From contig NC_067195.1 of assembly GCF_000699445.3 (NCBI RefSeq), positions 80,780,569 through 80,844,568 of the forward strand: DNA of 64,000 nucleotides, given 5' to 3'. This DNA comes from Schistosoma haematobium. Taxonomy: Eukaryota; Platyhelminthes; Trematoda; Strigeidida; Schistosomatidae. The notes under the pieces are model-generated. The model ran no database searches and was not told the DNA's origin. It was given only the letters and a program-made list of their open reading frames with translations. Shown here in pieces: positions 12,115-23,388 of this stretch (its first letter is position 1; every line of letters starts with the position of its first letter). A program made the position numbers and the translations under genes.

Positions 12115-12212
12115 TATATAAATGTTCTTAACAAGTACAAGTGTGATCAGATTGTTCGAAATGTATTTCGCAAATATATCACATAGTTCAGATAATCTTT
12201 GTCTTCTCATTG
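12115..12212 (-). repeat. Right arm of inverted repeat around Penelope-like fragment
   Basis: This is the reverse complement of 11648-11747 (shared blocks include TTCTTAACAAGTAC-type sequence, GATCAGATT and TTGTCTTCTCAT). The two arms enclose about 370 bp containing the endonuclease relic. Confidence 0.75.
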
Positions 12213-12486
12213 CATTATCGAAATCATCAAAAGGACTAATTGTTTTGAATTTACTAATGAGATAAAAGTTTTTTTAGACAGTGATACCAAGCTATGAATA
12301 GATTAAACACTACAATGTATCTGTGAGTGTTACAATCGGAAACGTTACAGTTAAAATATTAAGACTGTGGCTGACTTCCTATAGGACTGAGATATTTACA
12401 TACTAAAACATCATAAACGTAATATCACGTTACTTAAATTAGTGGCTGAGTTATAACATAACCGATAGTATTCGATCAGCAATCCG

Positions 12487-12570
12487 AACAGGATGCATAT
12501 ATACTAATAAGAGATTCATCAATTGCAGTCCTAAACATCAATAGAAAGATTCAAGCAAACAAAACCAAGT
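12487..12570 (+). mobile_element. Family 2 (Sm-alpha-like) 3' tail fragment
   Basis: It reads GGATGCATATATACTAATAA, then CAATTGCAGTCCTAAACATC, then AAGATTCAAGCAAAC. The same stretch is the tail of the Sm-alpha-like copy at 43091-43232. The head and ribozyme are absent. Confidence 0.65.
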
Positions 12571-12924
12571 GAATGTTAAGTTTGAACACAATAAGATAGT
12601 AAGAAATGTATTAGTCATTCACTCTCAATGCGAATATCTCACATTGTACATTAGTGATTGAAGAACTATAACAGAAAAAAAATTTTTGTTGGACCTAGCT
12701 AAGTATTAAGATATTACAAATAATTTGTAAAGTATAAATCAAAATGAAAACGATGAAGAGAATTCAGGAAATTGTGGCACATAAGTTTGCTTGTGCTGTG
12801 TTCTCAGTGATCTCAAAAGGTCCAAACTGTATTAGAAGTGAATTGAATTTTAAATAGTTAATCACTAAAAATAAATCTAAAAATTAATTCTAATTGTTGC
12901 CAAGTATGATTTGTTCTTTTGACG

Positions 12925-13250
12925 TCTGCTTTGAATTACTGGAGTAATGTGTTCTTTGACTTGCCTCTTCTCCTACCAAGTTAGGGCTTGCCTCGTGATA
13001 CACATTGATGACTTCCACAATGTATATATCCTATTCACTTTCATCGCCTTTCCCTAATTTCCTACTCAAATGATAGCTGGTTTGTTCTCTTCCACAATCG
13101 GTCATTAATGATGGGGTCTGGTCAACGAATCTAGAGTATCGTGCATAAATAACTGCTTATAAATACATGTATCTTTTTGATGACGATTGAAGTAGTTCTT
13201 CAAGTTTCAACTCCGTACAACAGAACTGTCTTGGTATATAATAACAGTGT
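12925..13250 (-). pseudogene. LINE reverse transcriptase C-terminal relic
   Basis: The minus strand is similar base by base to 39500-39840, which encodes the C-terminal region after the reverse transcriptase core. Matching blocks include GTAGTTCTTCAAGTTTCAAC and GGTTTGTTCTCTTCCACA. All frames are broken here. It is an older, shorter copy of the same LINE family. Confidence 0.55.
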
Positions 13251-14564
13251 ATGAGTTAAACGATAGTTTTCAAATGATTGGAATATAAACCTACAATAAT
13301 CCAAGTATTTAATAATTATATAATAAAACTATAAACAATAATCCTCTGTAGGACAATTATGAAAATTCAACATTGTTTCAATTCCCTACAATATGCTAAT
13401 CACATTATAAAAGTTATAATAAATCATGGTATTAAAGATTAGAAATAATAAATATTATGATCATGGTAAAATATCAAATAATTCGTAATAATACTACTGA
13501 TTTCCATCAGTAGTAATACTTGTTCATTCACTATATCTATACATTCAACATAGGCAAAGTAAAATGACTAAATAAATCATTTGAAGGGAAATAACAATGA
13601 CTCCTTTTTAATAATAAACTAATGTATATTTGTTACATCCTTATGAGTGAAAACTGAGATTCTGACCTTTTGCGGCTTATTGTAAATCTCTTTATAAGAG
13701 AATAAATAAATCTAGTTATTTATTAATATTTTAGAGAGAAAAGTTAAACTAAACCAAACTCATAGGTCATTCATGATTATATATGATTATGATCTTTTTA
13801 TGTTACATTTATTCATTTTCCCCTAAAGTATTATATAAATGATTCACCATTTAAGATATTGTAAATTGTCTAATAAAATAGTTCTTTTAAATGATTCATG
13901 TGATGATGATATATTGCTGTAGATTGTGAATGACAATAAAGGAAACAAAACCCAATCCAAAAAGAAGTAATAGAAAGAAAACAGAATACGTAACATTCGA
14001 TTCAATACTGGTATTCTAATTTTACTGTTGCCATACATGTATAAGAATATTTCCATGAAGTGCTTAGCTGTTGTGAGAGATTTTTAGGAAAAAAAAACGA
14101 GTACGAAACTAAAGTCAAGGAGAAAGTTCCTATTTACTATCTCTAATAAGCTAACCTCTCAATACAGTACACGGGATATCTAATCACATAGATGAATGGA
14201 TATATCACCAACTGTATAAATGAAATGCAATTAATACATAATGGGTAAAACAAATATGATATTGACCACTACTCAGTAATCAATCAATCACAGTTATGTG
14301 TAGAATTTTCATCATTAACAACTATTTATAATCAGTGAACATTTAAAAGCTGTTTCAGATCACTCAATTGACATTTAATAGTTTACATATCTAGCTTCAG
14401 TCAATTCGCTATATTACTCAGCTATCTTTCATTATCTTCAATAATTAACTGTCTCATACTAGACAGGATTAAACTCTACTAGTGACAAATTTTCTGTAGA
14501 AATTCAAGAATTATCTGTTGATATTAAACACTAGAGAACATACGACAATTATAAAAATATGGGT
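13251..14564. other. AT-rich spacer, nothing recognised
   Basis: No supported gene, RNA or repeat family. A 70-codon open frame around 13844-14056 has no domain and no flanking splice signals that stand out. Confidence 0.4.
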
Positions 14565-14725
14565 TAATCGGGAGGTCTAGTTACTGAGGTTGGCGGGATC
14601 GTAGATCCATAATATTGAGAAGTTATGTACTAGAACGAAACATCTATCTAGTGCTTCCAGATCTTCAATGGTTGTATCTCAGCTATAGCATTCAACAATC
14701 TCCACTAACACCTATCCTCATAGAA
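14565..14725 (+). mobile_element. Family 1 SINE, degenerate 3' half
   Basis: It shows remnants in family order: GGTCTAGTTACTGAGG, GGCGGGATCGTAGATC, then the decayed ribozyme region with GAACGAAACATC and CTAGTGCTTCCAG, then CAACAATCTCCAC. The head is largely lost. Confidence 0.55.
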
Positions 14726-14880
14726 AACTATTTCGACAATAGTGTTATTTTAACTTGTATTAAATTTCTTTTTTTTCATTTCATTTTAGAGTTTAAACAA
14801 AACTCAAAGTCAATTCAATGCTCCAACTAAGCACGATCAAGTGAATTAAGAACTGGTTATTTAACAACTACATTTTCAAT

Positions 14881-15202
14881 GTCAGAAGGGGTTTTTATGG
14901 ATATTATGATGATTTTAATAGTTGAGATCATGAGTCAATAGAAGCTAGACCACCACGGAAAACCTGGAAGCACTGAACGGCTTTTTCGTTTTAGTGTGAG
15001 ACTCCTCAGCAGTGCACGTCCTCGACCCAGGACCCGTCGGTCTCACGCGTGAACGATTAATCTCTAGACCACTGAGCCAATCGGCATCCAACAATGTTAA
15101 TGTCTGACTCCAACTAATCCATAAAATTGAACAATACATTCACCATTATCTTCAATGAGTTACCATCTCACAACAGACTCGATCGAACTCCACTAATCAC
15201 GA
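14881..15202 (-). mobile_element. Family 1 SINE, full length, near-complete ribozyme core
   Basis: The minus strand has leader, A-box segment (rc of about 15060-15085), shortened B-box region, and a hammerhead at about 14960-15020 with CTGAGGA and GAAA both present. Stem II has a mismatch (GUCU with AAAC), and stem III next to the cleavage site is mismatched because CGGCCGUC has become AAGCCGUU. Cleavage is therefore doubtful. The tail is of the GATATTATGATGATTTTAA subtype. Confidence 0.85.
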
Positions 15203-15825
15203 TGTTTCTATTCATGTCTTTTCGTTATAATCGTAATAGTGATTCTTTTCTGTTCTCTTTTTGAATTCTACTCGATTCAACGTGCTAACAAATATACATT
15301 AAAAACTATGATTTTTCTTCTCATTTAACTTAGTTACATTTATGACGGTACATCTGTTTGAATTTTCCAGAAGTTAACTCTCTTTTTGTTATTTTGCGGT
15401 TATCTTGGAAACAAAGAAAAAAATAAGGAAAACTGTTAAGAAAAAAAGTAAACAATATTAACCACACAAGGGATTTGGTCTATATCAAGAACAAGAATGA
15501 ATATACATATACATACATATCAGTATAAGTATGCTACACTATTCTAAGAATTAGTTAATTGTATTCCTGCATAAAGTGTAATACTTCCTCCCTTAAAAAT
15601 AAAGTATCATAAACTACATCTGTTCTTTATATATGTTGCTTGTTTTCGAAGAAAAAAAAAGGTGAAAATATTTTTTTTTAGAGAATATTTATTCAAGTTT
15701 TAAGAAAATAACTAGTTTAATGTATATGACATAGTGGAGAAGGTTTGTATCTTAGATAAGCAATTTTGACAAAATTTCATTCTCCTTCTGAATAAATAAT
15801 TCCGCCTTTAGCTCGTTTAGAATTA
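15203..15825. other. AT-rich spacer, nothing recognised
   Basis: Short CATATACATA-type runs occur near 15500-15520. No feature is supported. Confidence 0.4.
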
Positions 15826-15920
15826 CTGCCGGTCCTAAGCCCGGGTAAAGGAGGAGGGTTGGACATGGGGTTAACGACCCCACATCCCACGACCCCCACT
15901 AACTCGCTAAAAAAACGCCT
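15826..15920 (+). mobile_element. GC-rich retroelement-like fragment
   Basis: An abrupt GC-rich block (GGTCCTAAGCCCGGGTAAAG, then GGAGGGTTGGACATGGGGTT and ACGACCCC) stands out from its AT-rich surroundings. Its composition resembles the upstream parts of schistosome LINEs, but I cannot align it to the LINE at 54.6 kb. Origin from a transposable element is inferred from composition and its sharp edges. Confidence 0.4.
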
Positions 15921-16907
15921 ATTAGAAAAAAGTAATTCTTAATAAGTATTTTTAGCATAAAATTCGTTTATATGTGTGATATTTGAATTTTTCATATATG
16001 GAAATGTTTTGTGTTGATGATGTTGATCAGAAGAACAATAAAAGTTCCATGATTAAAACATCAAGGATTTCATATCAATGGAGAAGTCAAAAACGATGGA
16101 ATAGGATTATTGTTTCGAAAAGCATCAATTTACTAGAAAATCAATTTATACTTATCATAACACCTTGAAATTGATCATTTATCCTCATTTTAGTGATCGT
16201 ATGTATTACGTAATTTTCAACTGACCTAATACCATTCATAATAAATGTCATATATTGGTGATCAAACATTTCTATCACCCTCTGCCAAATGATATCGATT
16301 TCTAATGAAAATCACTATTATTATTATTATTACTAACATTAGAAAGAGTTAATGAATAAAAGCTTATTTCTTACAACAACAGCAACAGAAATAAAAAGAA
16401 ATTACACAGATAAATCAGAAGGGAAGAGATCAAAACGTCGAATGTTAATCACAAGATAAATAAAATAAAATAAATTTCTTCTTCTCTATAATAAAACAAA
16501 CTTTTCTTTCTCTCAAGGCTCAATTCATAAGAGTAAAAAAATAAAATATGTAAATATGTAGAAAGAAAAGTTAATCAGAATTTTATGTAAAAATAAAGAA
16601 AAGTAAACGAAGAAAAAAACAACAAACGGTAAATAACAAGAAAAAAGTTCTCTTATCACTTCAAGATTTTCTTCACATTGAACTGTTATTCTGAATTGTA
16701 TAGTTCTCTCGATAGATTTTATGATGACCAACTCTACTTTATCTTGTTCTCGCTCCTCTACTTCTCTTTCTTGTTTTCCTTCCCCCTCTTTCTCTCTCTG
16801 TACACACACACACATGCATACAACATCCATATGGTATGAAACAAAATGAAAATTTTTGCAAAATTGTCTTTGAAAAGAATCATAAAAGAAACAGATCTTG
16901 ATCGACT
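15921..16907. other. AT-rich spacer with CT-rich tract
   Basis: A CT-rich tract at about 16745-16815 reads on the minus strand as a Glu/Arg-rich stretch and ends in an AC run, so its open frame is a by-product of simple sequence. Confidence 0.45.
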
Positions 16908-17178
16908 AAGAATTTCGTGGATTAGTTGAAGTAAGACATTAACACCAATGTATGCCAGCTCAGTGGTCTAGTGGTTAAGTGCTCGCGCGCGAAACCAGTA
17001 GGTCCTGGGTTCGAATCTCGTAGGGGGGAGAGGTTGTGGGTGCGCGCTGCTGAGGAGTCCCACAATTGGACGAAACGGCCGTCCAGTGCTTCCACGTTTT
17101 CCATGATGGTCTAGCTTCAACTGACTCATGATCTTAACCATTGAAATTACTATAATATCCACAAAACCCATTTGATAA
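16908..17178 (+). mobile_element. Family 1 SINE with intact hammerhead, tail subtype b
   Basis: It carries the leader end (TTCGTGGATTAGTTGAAG), a tRNA-like head with A box GCTCAGTGGTCTAGTGG and B box GGGTTCGAATCTC (about 17008-17020), then the ribozyme at 17044-17089 and a tail of the ATTACTATAATATCCAC subtype. This is the best-preserved family 1 copy in the window. The two boxes indicate transcription by RNA polymerase III. Which LINE supplies the reverse transcriptase is not evident. Confidence 0.9.
17044..17089 (+). ncRNA. Hammerhead ribozyme, complete core, in family 1 SINE
   Basis: The order is stem I 5' strand GCGCTG (17044-17049), core CTGAGGA (17050-17056), stem II GTCC/GGAC (17057-17060 and 17068-17071) with a 7-base loop, GAAA (17072-17075), self-complementary stem III CGGCCG (17076-17081), UC at the cleavage site (17082-17083) and stem I 3' strand CAGTGC (17084-17089). 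Stem I pairs over 6 bp with one G-U. Beyond an internal loop GTGG can pair with CCAC (17092-17095). Stem III has no real loop, as in the known schistosome Sm-alpha hammerhead, so activity may need a dimer or stabilising stem I contacts. Confidence 0.8.
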
Positions 17179-17694
17179 TATTCTATACGTTTGGTCACTT
17201 TCATTTTATTTTTTTATTGTGTATAGTTGTTTATTTTAATTCTATTCTAGGCAATTCTCCATTTTTCTTAACTGAAATGACATTTTATTAAATTGTACAA
17301 CACTGTAAAAAGCTTACTTTAGCTTGCATTTTATAGTGTAACAAGATTATAGATTATAGTGTAAGATAGATCCCTTTTTTGTCATGATCTGTTATGAATT
17401 GAGAAATTAGTGTAGAAAAAATTAGATAGATAAAGGCGAAGATTTATAGTTTAGACAAATGATTTTGGTAGGATTTGTCGAATGTCACATAATGTATATG
17501 TCTATTTTATCTTCATCTATGTGAACACTAACTTGCTGTCGAACGTTACAATGTGTCCTCGTTTAAATCAATATATGTAAACAATTATAAACATATAATC
17601 GAATGACAAAATACTGAGATCCAAGACAAAGTGAATACTAAGATGACCAGAAAAATTTGAATAACTTATTTCTACCTGACGTTTTTATCAATGT
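17179..17694. other. AT-rich spacer, nothing recognised
   Basis: No supported feature. Confidence 0.4.
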
Positions 17695-17768
17695 TTTTGT
17701 CCAGAAAGACAATGAAAGTTTCACGAATAAACCATTCAACTTAGAGAACGAAACTTCATCAAAACGTA
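17695..17768 (+). mobile_element. MITE-like element B, 3' half remnant
   Basis: The bases CCAGAAAGACAATGAAAGTT, then AATAAACCATTCAACT, then GAACGAAACTTCATCAAAAC are a diverged version of 22025-22094, including the terminal inverted repeat. Confidence 0.5.
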
Positions 17769-18097
17769 GACAGTACAGAAACTCATTTATACGAAACCCA
17801 GCTTCATGATTCCTTGTCAAACACTTCCAATCTAATATTTCAACTTTGAAAGTACTGAATATTAAGTTACTGAGTCCACATACACAATTATTATTTTAAA
17901 TCAGCCGTTTCTAATAGATGGATTGTGATCAACAATCGAATGCATGAGGCATATTACATCATATTTGGAACTCATCACTTCGATATACCTTGATCTGGTT
18001 GTTGATGTTCACTGTATAATTCCATATAGAGACTGATCAATATTCAGTCGCGAGATGACTTAAATACTTATTAATAAAGATATAAGTAAATAGTATC

Positions 18098-18320
18098 AGA
18101 AGTTAGACATTAGCACCGTTGGATGCCGGTCCAGCGGTCTAGTGGTTAAGCGCTCGTGTGAGAGAATGATAGGTCCTGGGTTCGAAACCCACGAGGCGGG
18201 GTCGTGCATGCGCACAGCCGAGGAGTCCCAAGATATGACGAAATGGCTGTCCAGTGCTTTCAGATTTTCCATGGTGATCTAGCTTCAATTGACTCATGAT
18301 CTCAACTATTGATATAAATA
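18098..18320 (+). mobile_element. Family 1 SINE, head to tail without leader
   Basis: The head (GGTCCAGCGGTCTAGTGG) and B box GGGTTCGAAACCC are clear. The ribozyme at about 18207-18264 has CCGAGGA instead of CTGAGGA, which removes an essential core base. The tail is CAATTGACTCATGATCTC. Confidence 0.8.
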
Positions 18321-18395
18321 GTTGTTTGTTGATCTATTTTCATTCATAATATAAACTTATTCAACAAACTACGACAAATATGAGTATATGGTTAT

Positions 18396-18520
18396 GGAGA
18401 TTGTTGAGTTTAGATTGATATCATAAGTGGGTCAATGTTAAACCACCATTGAAAACCTCAATGCACTGGATTCCCATATTAGGACGAAACGGCCGTCCAG
18501 TACTTCATCCATTCATGATA
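18396..18520. mobile_element. Inverted junction of two family 1 SINE fragments
   Basis: From 18396 to about 18470 the sequence is the SINE tail on the minus strand, ending at CTCAATGCACTGGA. From about 18471 it switches to the plus strand with CCCATATTAGGACGAAACGG and the tail start. On the minus strand the first piece begins TCCAGTGC, within a base or two of the predicted hammerhead cleavage site. Confidence 0.7.
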
Positions 18521-19269
18521 TCAGTCTTTATGATGGTTCTGTTAATAATAAAAGATCTTCATTAAAATAAAACAATAAAAATTAATAGAAATTGGAAAGT
18601 TGAAAATATTAATTACTTACTATGCTTTTTACTTACTTAACATAGTTCAACCTAGATATTTGACATTATTCACATCTACATCGACATTCTCGTTAACATT
18701 ATAATCAATAATACAACTTATGTAATATAAAGAATATAAATATAATATACATTAATTGAGAAGCCATTAGCTTTTTTTTGATATTACTTAATGAATGACA
18801 ACAAATTAACAAAGTGGTGGAAGGAGTGTTGACAGTGACGAGTCATTTAATCCTTATATATATATGTATAAGGATTGTGTGGAGATTGTTAGATTTACGT
18901 AGGCTACATCATGGACTTGGTCATGGATGCCGAATGATGATGAGTTTCATCTATATCTATACATTTATGTGTATATTGTTAATCGCCGTGGCTCAGTGAT
19001 CATTTTGAGAAACTGGGTAGTATCATTAGACCTTGCACTTAGAATATCACTTATACTTAATTAATTGACAAATGAGTTAATTCACTGTTTTATAGACATA
19101 AACTCTCAAATTGACTACACTAATTTCAATTAGAGTGAAATTTCCCTATGTATCTGTTTAATCATATGTTTCACGAATTTTTAATAAACTATGATTAAAC
19201 AACAATCATCAATGATTTGATTAAGTACAAATAAATGTAAATAGTTTTTATTATTGGAACAATATATAT
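18521..19269. other. AT-rich spacer, nothing recognised
   Basis: A short TA run lies near 18856-18870. No gene is supported. Confidence 0.4.
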
Positions 19270-19485
19270 TTAATATGAATCAATTGATCTGTCCAAATTA
19301 TAACACTTCTTAGTACCAATTATCGTCGCTGTGCCCAAACACACGATTCTGAGCCCTTGCATTACTAACATGGTGTAGCTACTGGATGTCAGCAATCCTT
19401 CGGAGACAACGATAATCAAATACAGCGAGTCGTCTAACATCCTCAACTCTGAGAGGCTATGTTTCACAAGCATATAACAAAACTA
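19270..19485 (-). pseudogene. RTE-type LINE C-terminal relic
   Basis: In one minus-strand frame it reads PLRVEDVRRLAVFDYRCLRR, then HHVSNARAQNRVFG. This corresponds to the region at 57518-57650 of the LINE in the plus-strand gene (PLRVGDTRKLLVFEHRCLRN, HRVSNSEVR). It is short, 5'- and 3'-truncated and no longer coding. Confidence 0.6.
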
Positions 19486-20147
19486 AGTAGTGAAAGGCTA
19501 TTGTTAAGAAATCTTGGTTTTATTCGATTTCACTCAAGTTATAACAAGATGTATTCTGTAATCTAATTCAATATCAGAAATTATCTAATATAAAATTAAT
19601 TGTTAGTCAATTATTCATTTCCCTTTAGGCTTTGTATTTATAATTGACGTTTTCATATCTATCGGCAAGTTCTATGTCCAATAATTGTCAGACTAGTTCT
19701 CCCTCTACCTTGTATATATCTATATATGCATAATTGGTATAAGTAGCCTAACATACTGATCATGTGTAAAATCTGTTGAAAAAAACGTATTGAGGCTAAA
19801 TTACTGATAATAATAATAATAATAATCATTATTGTTATTATCATTAGTTTCCTACCTAGTCAACAGATAGAGAGATAAACAGGCAGCCAGAAGGCAGTAA
19901 AGAAATCAACGATACAGAAAGACACCATGAAAAACATCTGCTACTTTAAGTAATTTTTCTCCTTTAAAAAATTGATGTAATAAATATCAGAAATGTCAAC
20001 AAATGATAAGTGAGTTAACTTTATTCAATTAGTCGATTGCTTCGTTATCATTGATTGACTAGCTCAATGATGTATAATAGATTAATTTCCAGGTAGCAAA
20101 TCATAATACATGAGAATATGAAACGAATACTCTTACTACTTACTACT

Positions 20148-20275
20148 AATGTGGTGTATGCTACTGATATTGAAAAACACAAGTAGTTTTTGGTGGAGTT
20201 TTGTTCTCTGAGCTGGATGGTTTGACTGTGAAGCTTTCATCGTTCTTCTGAACGACATCATCAGCACACTATCAG
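20148..20275 (+). mobile_element. Dispersed repeat fused to MITE-like element B remnant
   Basis: The sequence opens with AATGTGGTGTATGCTACTGA (shared with 7755-7775). It continues into TTGGTGGAGTTTTGTTCTCT and GAGCTGGATGGTTTGACTGT, then AACGACATCATCAGCACAC. The second part matches MITE-like element B at one end but lacks its right inverted repeat. Confidence 0.5.
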
Positions 20276-21837
20276 GGAATTTTAATACCAGACAGGTTTC
20301 TAGCAATTTCTTTTACTCCACTTCTCAATAATATTCAATCTGTGGCGGAAGCTGTTTTCAATATAGTTTTAAAAGAAATTAGAATACATTAACTGAACTG
20401 AATTTGATAACACTTATCAACTTCATGGATTAGAAAAGGTGACAAGGTTCAAACCTAATACTTATTACTTAATAGTGAAATAACATATTTAAACACAAAA
20501 TAGTACTGAATATTCATAGCTTTATTGATTATTTTTGTTGGTATTATTTTCACTAAGGTGAGTAGTTTAATGATGAAACTTTGACTAGCGTTTTGGACGA
20601 AATAATTAATGTTTAATTCGATTAAGACATCCATGTTGAAAAACCATCAATAACATCCTCAATTTTATTTGTTGTTATCTACTTACATTTAAGAATATAT
20701 TATTGATTCAACGGAATGATTTCAAGATAATTATATATCATTGTGAAATAATACAACATCAGTAGTCTGTTAGAAAATCGATGTTCATCTTTACTATTGA
20801 AAATAGTCTTCAGTGTAAACATACAAACTCAACCAGATAAGGTATATACAGAGATGAATTTGATATATGATTGGTTTATTACTTAAAATAATTGTTACGA
20901 GTTACTCAATCATTTGATAAACTAATTATTGTCCTCTTCTTTGCTTTAAAGTAAAGTTATCCATTACATCATCAATGTTCAAATAATGTCACGGCCAAGA
21001 CTTTCCATCATTTTTCCGTTCATTATATGGATGAATATTGTAGATTGGATTATAATTCTCGTTAGAGATTTTATTTCCAGACTCTGAATCTATTCAAATC
21101 TATGTGAATTGAATTTGTCAATGAAGCATAGTTCAACGTACAGAATGGAAAACACAAATATATCTTGAAAGTTAGGACTTGAAATCTCTCATGATAATTA
21201 CACTTTAATGTTTAGAGCTTATCTAATTAATCGACACAAAAGTGCCCGAAAAGTCCGAAAAATCAAACATTACTTCTATAAGATATATTTCAGAATTATG
21301 AACAGTAATCAAAATGTCATAATTAAGTTAAAGTAATCGATGGGAAAGAAACTGCATTACATCAGTCCAAAGATTGTTTGAGAGGCATGCAACGAATAAA
21401 ATGAACACTTACACACAAACAAACACACACACAGATTTTACTTACTTTACATGGACATACACACACGTGTACATAGATACATAAAATAAATCATTCTATG
21501 CTATGAAATAGTTGGCATTACAAAAAAAAATCAAGGTAATCATTATTTGTTCGATTTTTCATATTTACTAGAGAAAAAATGCATTTGATGTAAGGGAGAA
21601 AATTATGTACGAAAAATGTTAACTATTTAATGATATAAATAGAAGCTAATCAGTTATTTGTAAATCAGAACATAATGAACAACATTGACAGTAAGTTTTT
21701 GATAGTGTGCGAACTAATTAAAGTAATTTTAAAGAAGAAACATACTGTGAACAATGTAACAGATAAGTGAATGATATTATAAAGAGGAAGGATCTTGGCT
21801 ATTGTTGAATTTTAATAGTTTACACTATAAATTGGTC
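20276..21837. other. AT-rich spacer, nothing recognised
   Basis: An AC-rich run lies near 21415-21465. No feature is supported. Confidence 0.4.
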
Positions 21838-22172
21838 CCGGTTAGATAAACACTGGAAACTAGGAAGCATCAGATTGATATTTCGTCTTGTTGTAGGACT
21901 CCTTATTACTGTGTATCTGAGAGAACACGGAGGATTAAATCCATCACCTTCGGGTCTCGCTGTGATATTTTAATCTTTTTGATGGAGTTTTGTTCTCTGA
22001 GCTGGTAAAGTTTGTGCTGATGGCGTCGTTCAGAAGGACGATGAAAGCTCCAAGACCAAACCATCCAGATCGGGGAACAAAACTCCATCAAAATCATCTA
22101 CTTGAGCTACAAATTTCTTAACCTTTAGAGCGCTGGGCTGATAACCATTCGTTTACACTTCTAACTCCGATT
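21838..22172 (-). mobile_element. Family 1 SINE split by a MITE-like insertion
   Basis: The ribozyme and tail half (about 21840-21960, with rc motifs AAACTAGGAAGCATC and CTCCTTATTACTG) is followed by element B (21976-22094). The head half resumes with TTCTTAACCTTTAGAG (about 22115-22130), the reverse complement of the A-box region. The two halves are in the same order and orientation as an uninterrupted copy. Confidence 0.6.
21976..22094. mobile_element. MITE-like element B with complete inverted ends
   Basis: The left end TTTTGATGGAGTTTTGTTC (from 21978) and the right end GAACAAAACTCCATCAAAA (22075-22093) are perfect inverted complements over 19 bp. The inside is about 80 bp and has further self-complementarity around GATGGCGTCGTTCAGAAGGA. 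No protein is encoded. Other remnants lie at 17695-17768 and 20191-20272. Confidence 0.75.
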
Positions 22173-22194
22173 CCACTGGTTGGGTAACTACACC

Positions 22195-22265
22195 AAATTC
22201 AACATGACTGAACTATACAGTTTAGGAGTCCCATACTAAGACAAAACGGATGTTTAGTAATTCCT
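22195..22265 (+). mobile_element. Family 1 SINE ribozyme and tail fragment
   Basis: The bases CAGTTTAGGAGTCCCATACT, AAGACAAAACGG and TAGTAATTCCTAG are the hammerhead region and tail start of family 1, with core mutations. Confidence 0.5.
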
Positions 22266-22891
22266 AGATTTGAGTGATTGTTTGTCTAGGATTGTTCTGT
22301 AGTGCAAACTATGAAATGAATATGTTGACTTTCGTTTTCTTTTTTTACCCGAGCTTTTATTGTATTAATTTACTGACCTCGTCATATGTGTTAAATCCAA
22401 AGAATCATTAGGAATTTCTGAGAGCATATAACTCAGGTTAACTTGCGGTCAACGAGCATATCTACAAAGACCGTATTTGTCAGTTTACATAAAGAGGATA
22501 AATCAACTATGTGGCCAGAAGATAACTAGACAAAACAGTCAGCAGGATTATAAGGAACAAATGGAACTGAAAAACTTCCAAAGACAGACATTCATAGACA
22601 AGGTCATCGAAGCAGGCTGATTTAAGGTTAGTCGAATAATTAAACAACTTTCAAGTGAAATAAACGCTAATAGTGTTGCCCAAGATGAAAACGAATGCTT
22701 AATAATTCAACCACGGGTCTCAGCGAATAGAACATAAATAAAATGCATTCACACAAGCCAGAAATCTCCGTCATATACATCTATACAATAAATGCCTCAG
22801 CAGAAGTTTGACTAATTTAAAACATCATGCTGCATGTGCAACAATTTGTTCACATTCGAATAAAATAAATAACAATTTAATGAGTATAATG

Positions 22892-23145
22892 AATTTTTGG
22901 AGTTCCAGTGACAAGTCGTGACCGGTATAGTTCAACGGTGTCAAGTCTCGAATGGTTACCTATTGGATGCAATGGAAGGTGAATGAGTAATATAATGAAT
23001 TGATTGAAATTAAATATGTACGCCATTGGATGCGTGTTGAGTGTTCTGAATGTCAAGACCTAAAGATCCTACGTTGCATTCCATGTGTCAGGATGGTGGA
23101 TTTCTATTACTGACGAGTACCATACAAGCTTGTAATTGTCGAGCC
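22892..23145 (+). mobile_element. Family 1 SINE, degenerate leader and head
   Basis: The leader TTGGAGTTCCAGTGACAAG and later ATGAATTGATTGAAATTAAA and CATTGGATGCGTGTTGAGTG match the family in order. The B box and ribozyme have decayed. Confidence 0.5.
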
Positions 23146-23293
23146 TGATAAAAAAGTTACTGAAAATGATCATTCACTCTAATATTCTTCATTTTTAAAT
23201 ATTTCATGGGGTTTCTACATTGCATATTATTTGCAGAATTTATTTTATCTAAATGAGAATTAAAACTATACTTCTTTGAATCTGAATTTTTAC

Positions 23294-23388
23294 GTACTAC
23301 GCACTGCTGAGAAGTCCCATACTAGAACAAAACGGACATCCAGTACTTCCAGGCTTTTCATTGTTGTCTAGCTTTAATTTACTCATGA
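23294..23388 (+). mobile_element. Family 1 SINE ribozyme and tail fragment
   Basis: It starts at stem I of the hammerhead (GCACTGCTGAGAAGTCCC) and continues through AAAACGGACATCCAGTAC to the tail. CTGAGAA and AACAAAAC instead of CTGAGGA and ACGAAAC make it inactive. Confidence 0.65.

Noticed and set aside
16525..16830. A 101-codon minus-strand frame with Glu/Arg-rich start
   Set aside because: It comes from a CT-rich simple tract and ends in a hydrophobic AT-rich part. Not protein-like overall.
16950..17025. Possible tRNA gene (A and B boxes with tRNA-like spacing)
   Set aside because: The same head occurs in many family 1 copies followed by ribozyme and tail, and I could not close an acceptor stem, so it is a SINE head and not a tRNA.
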